Positions 35,851 to 47,900 of a stretch of DNA of 64,000 nt are shown here, piece after piece. The position numbers and the translations under genes are program-made. Within the stretch, counting starts at the first letter, position 1. Each line of letters starts with the position of its first letter. Origin of the DNA: Takifugu bimaculatus (taxonomy: Eukaryota > Chordata > Actinopteri > Tetraodontiformes > Tetraodontidae); assembly GCA_004026145.2 (NCBI GenBank), contig CP034990.1, forward strand, positions 15,712,383 through 15,776,382. The letters run 5' to 3'. Under the pieces are notes generated by a model. That model was not told the DNA's origin, searched no databases, and saw only the letters and a program-made list of their open reading frames with translations.

Positions 35851-36954
35851 CAAAGTGTTTAACCACTGTCACGTACCCGTAATAACCACCATGACATAGG
35901 CGAGTCGATGGGCGTTAGCGTCATAAAAGAGTTGGGGAATTCTTTCAACAGTGAGCTAATTGTTCGTGCAACTACAACACAAATATCCAAGAAAAAAAAG
36001 ATCCCATGTTATACTCGGTGTGGCCCATAGTTCTTCATACTTTTTCTTAAAATATCACAGAATTACAGTCAAAGTTTTCTTTTTTTCAAAAAGAAAAAAA
36101 AAGTTCAGAAAAAATAATTTTGTATGAAGGATGTCAGTACTCAAGATGTGCATTATAAAAACAACAAAATTGCTTTGAAAGTACTCAACTATAAAAAAAA
36201 AAGAATATTGATTTTAAAGGTGTTCAGTACGATAAATAGCAATATATTTGTAAATGGCTAAATGTTTTATCTAATGTTGATCTAAATATTGTATAGATTT
36301 TAATCAAATTGTGATTTGGGTGCAATCTCTCAGTAGTACCTGCAATTTATTGACATATGTATCTGTATTATTTTCAAAAAACACAACAACTCGATTTTTA
36401 GGATAACACTTTAATCACTGTGCCTTCATTCTGTTTTTTCAAACACTGAGTTGTACTTCTTCAACGGACAAGAACTGCGTTAACTTCAGACAGCAATCCT
36501 ACGCCTTATACATTGAACCTGTGCTGAAATTTCGAGAACACAATCACCCGATTCGACTTTGGAACGTTGTTACTGCAGAACCACAAAGGCATGTGCAGAC
36601 AATGGAGCAAACATGAAAGATCGTGTGTCGTTCCGCCGTCTGAAAACCTTCATTTTCCACAGCATGGGAGGCAAATTACACAACGGAATAGCATGCTAAA
36701 AAAGAAAATATATCTATATATATATTAGCTTACGTTTTCGTGTCATTTTATTTCTTCCGAATAGAGATGATTTGTGCATAAAGGAGACTTTCAGTTTGTA
36801 AAGCACTTTCATATTTATGTCACGATATAAAGAAGTTAAATGGGATGGAGTGATTTGCTTATCGCAGTATGTTCGTTAGTTGTGAGGGTGTTTAACATCA
36901 CAGATACTGAAACAGTTAATCCTTGTTACTACTTTACAGGTATACAGCTACTGC

Positions 36955-36960
36955 AATAAA
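36955..36960 (+). terminator. pcdh9: polyadenylation signal AATAAA
   Basis: A canonical AATAAA lies at 36955-36960. A CA dinucleotide at 36984-36985 is a likely cleavage point about 24 bases downstream. It is followed by a U/GU-rich stretch (TTGTGTAC, then TGCCTGTGTCTGCTCATGTTGTTG) typical of a downstream element. This combination makes it the best transcript end for pcdh9 in the window. An EST or RNA-seq 3' end is needed to confirm. Confidence 0.6.
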
Positions 36961-36984
36961 TGTTTTGATTCCGTGTATGCTTAC

Positions 36985-39900
36985 ATTGTGTACAAGATGG
37001 TTGCCTGTGTCTGCTCATGTTGTTGTCAACTATTCCAATGAGGATCCATTAATTAGGTGCAATTTAGCTTTGCTTTCCGGTAAAACAGCCAGATGGCCAG
37101 CAAATTCCACCCTTTTTCCTGCCGACGACAGCTTTATCCAGCAATTTTTGTTATTATTTTGATGATAAGGACCTCTGAAAGAAGACTCAAACCAACCATC
37201 TTTTAGATATTTTAAAAATGTTGAACAATCCCCATCATGCCAGGTTACTTCACAAATCTTTACAAAAAAAGCTTTTAGCATTCTGAACCTTCTTTGGAGT
37301 GCAAGTACAGATTCTGAGAGGGATCTGCTCCGCGTAGCAGCTAAATTAGCAACGTATCTCACGTAATGCGGAGATGTCCGACCTGCTCCTTGAAGGTGAG
37401 CCGTGTTGTTTCACTTGCTTTAAACTGGCTGAGAACAGCATTCCGCAGGACCGAAGGGAGATTACAAATCCCAAGATTGTCGGGTGGAGAATTTTGAGGA
37501 AATTCACATGATAACTGCTGTCTAAGCTAGAGGTCAGTATTCGCACAACCGATGCAGAATGATTAATTGTTGATGTTTAAACTTTACCTGAAATCTTTGA
37601 GGTGTGTTAGAGACACCATACACAATGTCCAAGTTATCACAAATCAGTGCTACATAATATTGTGTTGTGCCCCTTTACCATCAAAACACCCCTGAGATGT
37701 CTGGGCTCCACTCGACCTTTTAAAGTATCTCAACAGCAGATCAGGAGAGGCTCCCACGGTCAATTAGTTCAATGGGATCCAGATGTGGGAAAGCTGGAGG
37801 CCAAGTTAACACCTCTGCTGTTTCTGGCTTGGCTTTTCCCCACGGTGCACCCACTTCCTTCCATCACTCCTTGGTCTCGCATCCCCATTGTTGGTGCTTT
37901 CTGTAGTGGACAGGGGTTAGCATGGGCAACCTAACGGGTCTACAGCTGCAGTCTGTCAGAACTGACCACCCAGGCCAGTCTGAATCATCACTGCACAGCA
38001 CAATCTTTGAATATCCATCCATTACAGAAGCTAAGTACGAAAGTTTGAATTGTTTCTGTGAAAAGTTTGAGAAACTCTGCCTCGGATAACTTGTCATTGT
38101 ACAATAAAGTCAGTCCCTCTGCTGCTATATTCATCCAACTGAGGGGGAAAAAAAAACATCAGAACTTCACAAAAATACTGCCTATAGCTACCAGGTGTTG
38201 CACATCATTTCACCATAGCTCTTCTGCTAACATGGTTGTTGTTTTCATCAAGAAGTGCTAGCACTGTAGTTTAGGTCTGGGCCTCCTGGCAAAGTAATTA
38301 TAGTTTCTTTACACTTTTATAGGTTTCTCTTTCAGGCTGTAACCTCATTTGATATATTTATCAGCCGTTGCCCGATGGACCTGCTTAAATTCGTATTTGC
38401 CACGCTAGCTATCAACTTGGGCAAGCCTATAGTAGCTTCTCCGTAGCTTCAAAGCTAATTGCCTTGGAAGAGTGAGGAGAAGTAAATTAGTGTCATGCCA
38501 CAGCCAAGAAAAAAAAGAGAAAGCTTCCCAATCGCATTTCCTTTTCATAAGGCTTTGAAAATATTTTTCTCAAGGAAGTCTCCGTGCACAAAGTGGAACA
38601 GAGTGAGTGTTCACCAGGGAATCGATCACAGAGGAGGCGCACACTTCCAAAAGAAGAAGAGACATCTCTCCACAAAGATTCTGTCTGTGGAAACAGCACT
38701 ATCTACATATTTTGAAGGCCACATTTGAAGATAATAAGAGGTCTAATTACTAAGCTGTGCTGTTCCCAAACTTTTCATCATTTCATCTGACAAATCTGCA
38801 GAAATTTAGTTCATGTCTCACCCAGTGGAAAATGACCCGGTGGCCTTCTGGGCTTAAAGAACTTCAGCCAGGAGGGATTCCTGTTTGGAACACTGGAAAC
38901 AGAGCACAGTGGGATAACTACATCTAAAGTTACTTTGTTTAAAGTGAAAGACCAGCGAAGTTTCTCTCTGGAGTGCAGCTTAAAAGAAGGTTGTAGTGCT
39001 AGAAAAGGCTGCCCGGCCAGATTCCACATACGTAGCAGAGGTCAGATATAACTAGGATTGGCATTCGTATCATTTGCCCAGTAGATTCCCTTTCCTTTTA
39101 TTGCCTGTAATATCCACCAAAATGAAAATAAAGAAAATAAGAAGTCAGAGTTTGCTGTGGCTGCAGCATCGCCCCCGAAACGAAGAAAATGTTGCAGTCT
39201 GCGTTTGGATGTTGACACAACCTTTCTCTGCATGCGTTGAGCCAGAGACGGCGCTAAGGCCACTAACTCCGGATGCGAGGCTCCGCATTTAAATAAACAG
39301 CAGGATAATATTTAAATATCATAAACCCCGAGGAAGAGGAGACTGATCAAATGAAACATGAAGGTCAGCAGAGAGGATGATGAGAGAACATGAACTGTCA
39401 TGCAATACCCTCAGCAATGACTGTGACAGATTAAGAGTCTGTCAGGAAAAATTGTACCTTGGCAGGCTCCTCTTACTGTGACCTTAAACAGCTAATCTGA
39501 ATCATTTGAGTTATTTCATTCCCGGAGGTCAGGGAGGAAGACTGTGGGGCTCGAACAGCTCAGTGAACCTGAAGGATTTCTGGAAAAAAAAAAGATTATG
39601 GTTGGGTGGTTTTATATGTAACACTCGGGTCGGCCACAACGCTGAACCACTGATGAAAGAATATCTACATAAGATAAGACAGTTTTTTTTATCCATTTCA
39701 AAGACAAAGGTGTGTGACATCATCTCATCTGTCTGTGAGTGGGTGTTCACCAACAGTGGGTGATTAGAAAGGTGAGTTTTCTGGTTGGACGTCTCATTTC
39801 TGCAAAGTAAAGACCACTTAAAGGATCTCTGGCTGGTCTATGATTTGTCGCAAGGCTTTCAAAGTAAATGGTTCCTCTGGTACCATGTGATGCAAGAGAA

Positions 39901-41135
39901 AAATAACAGAGAACGTCGGTCTGGAAAGTGCCTCGAAGGCCAAGAAAGGCAGCTCTGGTTAAAATAGCGACATTCCATCAATGTTTAATAATCCTCCATA
40001 ATTCATCCATTTTCATTTCTGTGATGGAGTTTATAAGAGCTCAGTGTGAAGGTCTGAAATGAGATGAATTGATTTAGCAGCTCTCTCCCAGTCAAACATG
40101 CTTGTCTCTATATTCCTTTAACTGTTCGTGCTGCAAAGATTTGTATTCATCATCTTCACCCCCTTTGGAATGTATTCTTGCCTTTACTTTGTCTTTGGGA
40201 CACAAAAGCCTGTATTGTTTCCAGAAGAGTTTGTACCTTCCCAAGGATTAATGACCTTCTGTCTTGTCTTGAGGCGGGGGGGGGAGTCATTACCTGCTCC
40301 CAAAAGCCATTTTTAGAAAAGATCTGTTTTCTCTGTCTTGGCTCGAGACATCTGATCCACACGGACGCATCTGTATGGATCCCCACCTTAAAGCCAATCA
40401 AGGAACAAACCCCCTGCCAATATCCCCCAGATGAGGCCTGAGCTGAACAGGAGGCTCAGATGAAAGATACAGTATAAAAAAAAGAGCGGCCTTGATTAAC
40501 CTCTGCAGTGAATCGGTGCACAGGAAGAGCAGCAGCCCAGGTGCCAGCGCCGTCAGATAAGTGTGCACCAACACAGACACGGAAGGATTCCAGCTGTCTT
40601 TAATGGCAGAACATCGGACGGGATTGTTGCTCCCGACGCTGAAACCAGGCCTCTTCTGTTGCTGTCGTTTTATCGACGTCGTCTTCCTGAGGCAAAGTGA
40701 TGCGGTGAAGTTCGTCTGATCACAAATGTCGTTGCCTTTGAGGTGAGATGAGAATTCTGCCCAACGACAGGCGGGTTAATATGCGAACAGCAATGCTAAG
40801 CGAGCCCTGTTTACTCCAAAAAATAAAGAAAGAGATCAAAGAAAGGATCATTTGCTTGAAAGAATCAAAGGATGCTGGTCCTGACTCTGGGTTCTGTTTC
40901 TGTGATAGAACACGATGACCTCTTAAACATCCCACCATAACAGAGCTACAGGGAGTGAAAATGAGCTGAGGAACTGTGGGTATTTTTGTGTTGACAAACT
41001 GCAGATGCAGATCCCAGAAGAGTCCTCCTGCTTCAGTCTAAGGCCGTTCTCCAAACCCAAAACAGACCTCTGCACAGCCAAACCGTTCATCAACTCGGCG
41101 CTTCTCTTCGGCGCCCTAGAATGAACCATACCGAC
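36985..41135. other. 3' flank of pcdh9, no gene recognised
   Basis: Apart from the Tc1 relic, this holds unique non-coding sequence. Short open frames on both strands lack splice-site pairs and familiar motifs. Confidence 0.5.
37690..38010 (-). pseudogene. Tc1-like transposase relic
   Basis: On the minus strand, 37883-37931 reads RLPMLTPVHYRKHQQWG and 37770-37813 reads EVLTWPPAFPHLDPIE. These match the fish Tc1-like transposase segments L-T-x-x-H-R-x-x-R-L-x-W-A and V-L-x-W-P-P-N-S-P-D-L-N-P-I-E. The second carries the last catalytic acid of the DDE triad. Between them only about 20 codons remain, after an in-frame stop at TKE*WKEV; the intact protein has well over 100 residues there. Neither terminal repeat was found. 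The copy is an old, internally deleted fragment. Confidence 0.72.
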
Positions 41136-41196
41136 CAGGCGGGGGCCAGGCGGGGGCCATGCGGGGGCCAGGCTGGGGCCAGGCGGGGGCCATGCG
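41136..41196 (+). repeat. 11-bp G-rich minisatellite (5.5 copies)
   Basis: The unit CAGGCGGGGGC is repeated five times (variants CATGCGGGGGC and CAGGCTGGGGC) plus a partial sixth copy. Because 11 is not a multiple of three, all three frames of the repeat stay open, giving the Pro/Trp/Ala-rich minus-strand frames. Regular G5 runs make quadruplex formation likely. Confidence 0.95.
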
Positions 41197-44100
41197 ACGA
41201 GTGGAGGACGTCGTCTGGTCCCAGTCGCCTGCAGCAACACCACTCGCACCTGAAGAGGTGTGACAGACCCTGAATGTTGAAGGTGGGACACGCCTTGATA
41301 GGCAGGGCAGGGATATCACGGTGTAATCTGCCCCCCCACCCCGTCCACGAGGAGTCACGCATCGCAATAAAGACACATTTAAAAGTTAATGTCCCCGGAC
41401 TAAAGTTTAATGACCATGAGACAGTCAGCTTGTTTGTCAGGGACGACCAGCGCGTCCCAGCGGTCGCGCGCTCACACGTGAGTCAACTACAAACCATAAA
41501 ACATGCGCGGCAAACAGGCCTGGTGAAGAAAATAGAGCCCAGTATTCCAGGAACACGGGTGTGACATGAGAGAAAAGGAGACACGCCGCCGGCTCTCAGG
41601 GAACTTCATCATCAACAGAAGTGAAACTCTTTTGATCCAGAACTGGATCAGATCATGATAAATCAGATTCAGGCTAATCTGGTGGGGGGTGGGTGGGGGG
41701 CACCTCCACATCAGACTGAAGAGGGACATTGTGAACAAAACAACAAAAGAGACCACAACAGGAAGTTCCAGTCTCACGTCAGATTTCTCCCAGAAATCCA
41801 ATAAATGGACTAAGGCCTGAAGTGCAGGTAAATACTTCAGATCAGATCATCACAGTAATTCGTTTTACCAATATTAGATATTGATTACGATGTTGTACTC
41901 ATTCTCATTCACCACAACGCAGTAGTTATTAATAATTGAACAATTTCCGTTCAATCATTTTCTTATTTATGATAAAGTCTCAGGTTAAAAACTCCCTTTT
42001 GTCTTTGTATTAGATGTATATTATAATAAATAGTTTGGTCTGGGATTCTAAAAAATGTATCTATAATTTATTTCAACTTTTAAAAAAAAATGGATATACA
42101 GTATTTGGATCAAATAGAGACATAATTCTTAACTTTTGCAGGTGGTTAACAAAATCACATTTTATAAGGTTGCTTCTTCAAATTCAACACTATAATTGAA
42201 AATTGAAAAAATTCACTTCAGCCACCTGCCGGTGTTTGAAATGCCCCCTGCCACATCACCTTTTGATGGAATAAAGAGTGAATTAACTGGAATGGTGCCG
42301 ACTTTGGGAATTATTTTATATAAGGTCTTTTTCAACACCTGAACGAGAGGAGCGAGATAATTTTTTTTCTTTAATATTAAGATTGTAATGAAAGGACCAC
42401 AGTTCAGCATTAGCAGAATTAAGCGCTTGCCGTCATTCACATGCTAATATTCGCACAAGAAATTCTCCACGACATTTGCCAAGATTGACACGAAAATTGA
42501 ATCTTATCAAGCCGGCGGAAGAGATATCTTCTCGATCTCAAGGGTGAGAATTTGTCACAGTGTGCAGAGTGAAGAGGAATCACCTGACAGAAATAAATGT
42601 GACTCTGGTTTCACGTAGCTTCGCCGTGAGGGATAAATTAATTTATTCATGCGGCAAATTCGTCTTTGCCTGTCTTAATAAGAAAACCCTGGCAACACAC
42701 ATAAAAACTAGCATGAAAGAGAATTAGTCATTACATCTGAGCCACTAATTATCGCAGACACACAAAAAACCAGGTGCTGATGCTAGCTTCCTTCTACTCA
42801 ATCACCAGTTCAAACAAATAAAAACAAATAAGAAAAAAAGAAAATCAAACAGCAGCTCAGATTTTACTGCTTGTGACCATGTAAACAGTCCTGTTGTGAT
42901 CACGCCGTGACAGTTGTTATTAATGTGTCACGCTGCTGAATTCAAGATCTTAATTACAAAGATCTACGAGAAATTGACCTGTGAAAAATGTGCCCTTGAA
43001 TTTGAGGGTAACGGGAGGAGGACTGCCTGGAAAGGGCAGCAGGGAGGGATGATCTGGATCGACGGTGGCTGTGTTGTTACTGTTGAGGGAGCCCTCCCCA
43101 AACCCACCGGCAGCTTCAAATCTCAAAAGCCATAAAAGAATACATGTTTTTAAAGAGAAAAGTTTGGAAGGACTCCGAAATGTCAGTTTTAATTTGGGGA
43201 AACTAGGGTTGGCCCTCATTCTCATTCTACTGAAACAGAGCGGCCTCCCTGAGCCTGAGCTGTTTCCCTTCTTTGCATGTTTTCATTAACATTATTAAAG
43301 TATAATTTATTAACAGACCTCTTCCTTGTGTTGCCTTTTCACACTCAGACCGAGGAGAAAAAAAAAAAAAAATCAACCATATAATCTCCGAGGAGAGCCA
43401 ATGAGCATAAGTCATTCTCTGAGCCGCATCATCATCGCCAACCTAATGATATGCAGAGAACAAAAAGGGCTTTTCCTGACCTTGTGCTCAGTTTGTAATC
43501 TCCTTTGTGGAAATTACACTCTCACTTTATGAATATATTGTAATTAGGCATATGTATTCTAACGGGCACTAAGATATAGTTCTGCCTAATCTCTCATTTA
43601 TATGCAAAGGAGGACCGGTTAAAGAGCTTAGACTTTCTTCCGTCTTACTGATTCTTTTTGCCCCTAATCAAGTTACTTTTTTAAAATTATTTCTCATTTC
43701 TGCAACTGCTGCGCCTCTCGCCATTTTCCTGTCCAAAGAATGAAGTGTGAGTGCTGGAATGTTCCTGACGGGAGCTCGGAAACAAGAAAATCTCATTCTG
43801 CTATTACAGAGGGACACTTATAGGTGAACTCAAGACACACAATAGTTTGATTTCCATGAATAATATTGAAAACGTGATGTAATTTTATGTCTACTTCATT
43901 TCCTGCCAATCAGCTTTTCTTTTCAAGTGCCATAACCCATAAACAACATCACATAATCACACAAATATTTGCACAATGAATAGCTCACACAGTGTTAATG
44001 AATGCTAATGGTGACCTTTGAATCCATGTTGTGTTCCAGCGATAACTCCAGTGGAACATGGAGAATAATGTCAAAGAGTTCAGTCACTGAATATTTGATT

Positions 44101-44918
44101 TGTTTCCGAGGTTTGAGCGGGAGTTCCGGGCGCTCCAAGGGCAGCCGGCCAGTAAACGTGCTTTGATCAGGAACTGTGGCGAGACTGGAAGGAGCAGCGA
44201 TGAGGTGACACATGCCGATTGGTTAGACAAATCAAAGCATTTAAGAAAATGACTCTGAGGCGCCTGTCCTTTCATTTCACTGTATCTCCCAACAAGTCCA
44301 AAGCAGGTTTCCTAATTAAACTCCACACGGTCCATAAAAAGTGCTGCTTTAATCACAAAAATATGAAAAAATTCAAGTTTGAGTGCACATTTTTGGAGCC
44401 CTGTAGTTTTGCATATTATCGTTATTGCTATTATTATAAGCAGTAATATTAGTAATAAGTGAAGGGAGGTTAAGGATTCAGCCAAAAGGCAAACATACAG
44501 TGCACGAGGAGGAAAGACGCCCATATTCCCTGATAAATAACTCGGTGGAAAGCCTTCAGCTATTGGAAATTAAGCTCCAAACAGGTTCATTTATTCCCAG
44601 ACGCATTCAATTGATTCTGCAGCTTGACTTCAAAGAGGCAGCCGTGCTCCTCTGTGGGGCCGCGCTGAGGCGGCCGAGGCCTCAGCTGGCTGCTGCTACA
44701 AACCCCATCAAATCCCCACCTACCGGCCACACCGGCCATCCTCGCAACCGCAATTAGTATTCATGGAAATGCCATTGATTTATCCGACGATCCGCCGGCA
44801 ACATGAAACATGGAAAAATACCGGGGAAAAAAATCCCAATAACCTAATTCAGACTTTTAAATCCGACCACGAGTGCCGCTACGCTGGGAAAACATCAAGC
44901 GATGTGTCTGCTGCGAGC
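41197..44918. other. intergenic stretch without a recognised gene
   Basis: Mostly A+T-rich unique sequence. Positions 43520-43640 look conserved (TAATTAGGCATATG, TATATGCAAAGG). No coding exon was recognised. Confidence 0.5.
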
Positions 44919-44943
44919 TTTTTTTTTTTTTTTTTTTTTTTTT
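44919..44943 (+). repeat. poly-T tract (25 T)
   Basis: A run of 25 T is followed by CAAAAAAGG. It could be the poly(A) tail of a minus-strand retroposed sequence, but no body of such an element was recognised on its right side. Confidence 0.9.
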
Positions 44944-47900
44944 CAAAAAAGGAACTGAGTTCAGTAGCAGGGGGTGAATTCAGGTCAGATTAGTTTTTCA
45001 CACATTGCTAAGTAGTTGTTATAAAATGAATAAAATGTATTGTCATTTAAATTCTGAATCTCTAACAGTGGAACTGTGTTCATTATTCCTGTGGTAGCTT
45101 GTGCTTGTAACGTCCAGGCCTTCAGTGGAATTCTTAGACCCACTGAAATAAATACAACTCACATTAGCATCAATAGGACGCCACAGAATCCATATGGATC
45201 TACACCTACAGATCCCATCATGCTAGTCAATAGGCTATAGGCCATAGGCTAGTCAAGCAACATGTAATTTCCGGATCATGTGAAATCAATAAGGACGTAT
45301 TCACAATTAAGTCAACACAGTTTTGATAAGTCACAGTTCAGTTTCAGCACCCGTGGAGGGACCCTTGTACTGGTAGCTAGGGTTGTACGGTAGAAGACAC
45401 CCAGCCCCACGGTACGATTATTCAAACCAATCGTTTAAACACACATTTCCAGCAGCTTACATTGAATTCCATAAATGTGGAATTGTTGAAACTGATTCGG
45501 GTGGGGAGGCACATACGTGTGCTAAAGCAGTGAAAAGGTAAGTTTTGCCCGATATCCCCTTAATATCATTAAACAGATTCCAGCCCCAGTTTTGAAAATA
45601 TATTAATTATATATATATTGAAATATAATGCTAACAGTTTAAATGGGACTATTTTCTTTTCTAACTAAAAGTTTTAAGGTTTTGTGGGGGGGACTTTTAT
45701 GCTAAGGGAGCTGGTGAGCGTGGAGCAGGCAGAGTGCCGTCGGATATTCACATAGAAGTTCAAATGTATTGATCCTGGAATCTTAACTGCGTGGAAATTT
45801 GCGTGTAAAAAGGCTGTTTTTAGTTCAAGGTCAGAGCTGGAGCATTGCGGAGGTGCGATGCCTGGGTGGTAGAAGATCCTCCACATGATAAAACGTGTTC
45901 TAATTACCAAAGTCGATCATTTTCTCAAGGTCCTTTTTTTGCATGTCCCACTCATTTGACACAGATATGGAAAACACAAACCCCTTCGTGTAAAATGATT
46001 AAAACAACAACTGGAATGTTATCTGTCCACAAAAGGTTTATTTTATTTTTATTTTACCATTTTTTCTGCAGCCAATTAAATCCATGACATTTGAGAGGAT
46101 CAGTGGGAGTTGGAGAGAGTTGGAGGGAGAAACCGAGTCCCCGGATCATTCCTGGACTTTCCTCTCTTCATATTAAAACATTTGGGATTGAAACAAATGC
46201 TCAAAACTCAACGTGTCCTTGGCTGAATCGCCGTTTGCTAAACCTTTTTCAGAGGCAGCAGCATTTCCTCGCTCCAGTTTTTTGAATCAGTGGGCTGATG
46301 ACAACATGAATAATTCATCCACCGTACTTCAGGTTTGGGCTAAAGCGCTCCGGGTTAATCACAAAAGTACTCAAAGAAAAACAAACAAATTACTCAGAGA
46401 GAGCAACAGAGGAGGGAGTGCCATGCACGCCGCGTCAGGATCCACGCTTCCCCTCCACGCCGCCGCCTTATGCAGCTTGACGAAGGTTGCGGTCCAATAA
46501 TGCGTTATTGGCGAAAGCGTCCCCGTCTCCTGCGGTGGTGAAGGAAATCTCTTGGCAGCGACCCCCCTGGAAGGCGTTGAGAAGGGCCTGGTGAACGCCA
46601 ACAGGGCCCATTGGAAGCATGTGTGAAGGAGCTACAATTTGAGATCAATGTGGAGCCAAAATTTCGTTTCGGATGCTGTTTTCTTGAGAAAAGTGTCACT
46701 TGAGTGATGAGGCTGTGATGCTAAATACTGACAGCCTTGTGTCTTCTGTACCCATCACCACGGCAACTCCAACCGGATCTTTGCACACACATGGCATGTT
46801 CCTGTGGTATTTACAATTACTTATTAGGTCTGTGCTCGAGGACAGCTGAGTAAAGCTACCGTAGAGTTTATATCAGCTGAAACCTCGTTTTGAACGTCCG
46901 TGTTCATGATGCTATTGCGCCTGAATCGTCTGATTTTCAGACCATTCCCTTCTCTCTTTCCCAACTTCGCTGGGAGCGATCCGACGGCTGGATCCTCGAT
47001 TGTGAGCAGGATTTGGATTTTGACTAGTGCGGCTGCGGCGCTGTTTCACTTTGACCTTTAATGGGAGCTATACGCTCCGCTCTCATCTTTCCCTCCCTCC
47101 CTCCCTCCCCAAACTGCACCGCTGAAATTTGCATCGCGCCCAACCGACTCGAAGGGTGGTCTCATTTCATTTCCAACCTCGGAGCGATTCCTTTGTGGTG
47201 GCGATCAACAAACCAACCGAATGAGGGGCTCTTATGGCTGGTTGCTATAAGAGTTCGACCTGTTTTTGAGGAACTATTGAGTCTGGAATTATTTGGAGCC
47301 TGTGATTACGCAAGGCGGCAGGAAAATGAGGGTATTTAGTTGTTAGAAACAAGGGTTTTAGGTTTGGCGACAGCTGGTAGACAGATCGGATAATGAGATG
47401 CTGCAAAGATGACCCGGGTCTCTTCTGCTGAAGTTCTGCACTCTAACCTGCTGAACTGTCGCGGCAGTCATATTCCAGAAGAATGGCCTTCCGCTGTGCA
47501 CTCCGGTGATGGAGGACGACACAGAAAACAATTTCCTGAAAGCAGCACACGTCGGATCATTTGAGCGTGGTCTGGTTAGACTCCCTGCTCGGCGTAATTG
47601 AGCCGCTCCTGTGACGGTCGGCAGCTGGAGATGAAGCTGATTGCTTCTGTTTTCCTGGAAAAGGCAGGAGGGTCAAACTCAAACTTCAGAGTATCCTAAA
47701 TACTGCAGAGCACCACATTTCCTGTACTGCAGCCGTAAAAGAAACAGCCGAATTCAATTCATCGGCATTACGAAATTGAAATGATTGGTATGAAAAAGTA
47801 ATGCGACTTTAAAGTTTTAATAGACAGTTGCGCTTGGGGAAAGCTCTGGAAATTCATGACACGTCTCTTTACAGTGTTGGTATTTAGCGAAATCCTCCGA

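Larger units (their letters stand above)
35355..36984 (+). other. pcdh9: pcdh9 3' untranslated region (predicted)
   Basis: About 1.6 kb of A+T-rich sequence follows the stop codon and runs to the AATAAA at 36955. The extent is inferred: no earlier canonical AATAAA was noticed between the stop and this site. The region contains a Pumilio-type TGTAAATA at 35843-35850 and GTGCCTT (a miR-124 seed match) at 36420-36426. Short A runs occur at 35992, 36096 and 36192. Open frames here are short and unrelated to known proteins. Confidence 0.65.

Noticed and set aside
41090..41376. Three Pro/Trp/Ala-rich minus-strand frames
   Set aside because: They come from the 11-bp minisatellite, open in all frames.
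45370..45430. GGTTGTACGGTAG...CACGGTACG resembling an end of a fish DNA transposon
   Set aside because: Only a dozen bases match from memory, and no partner end or target duplication was found.
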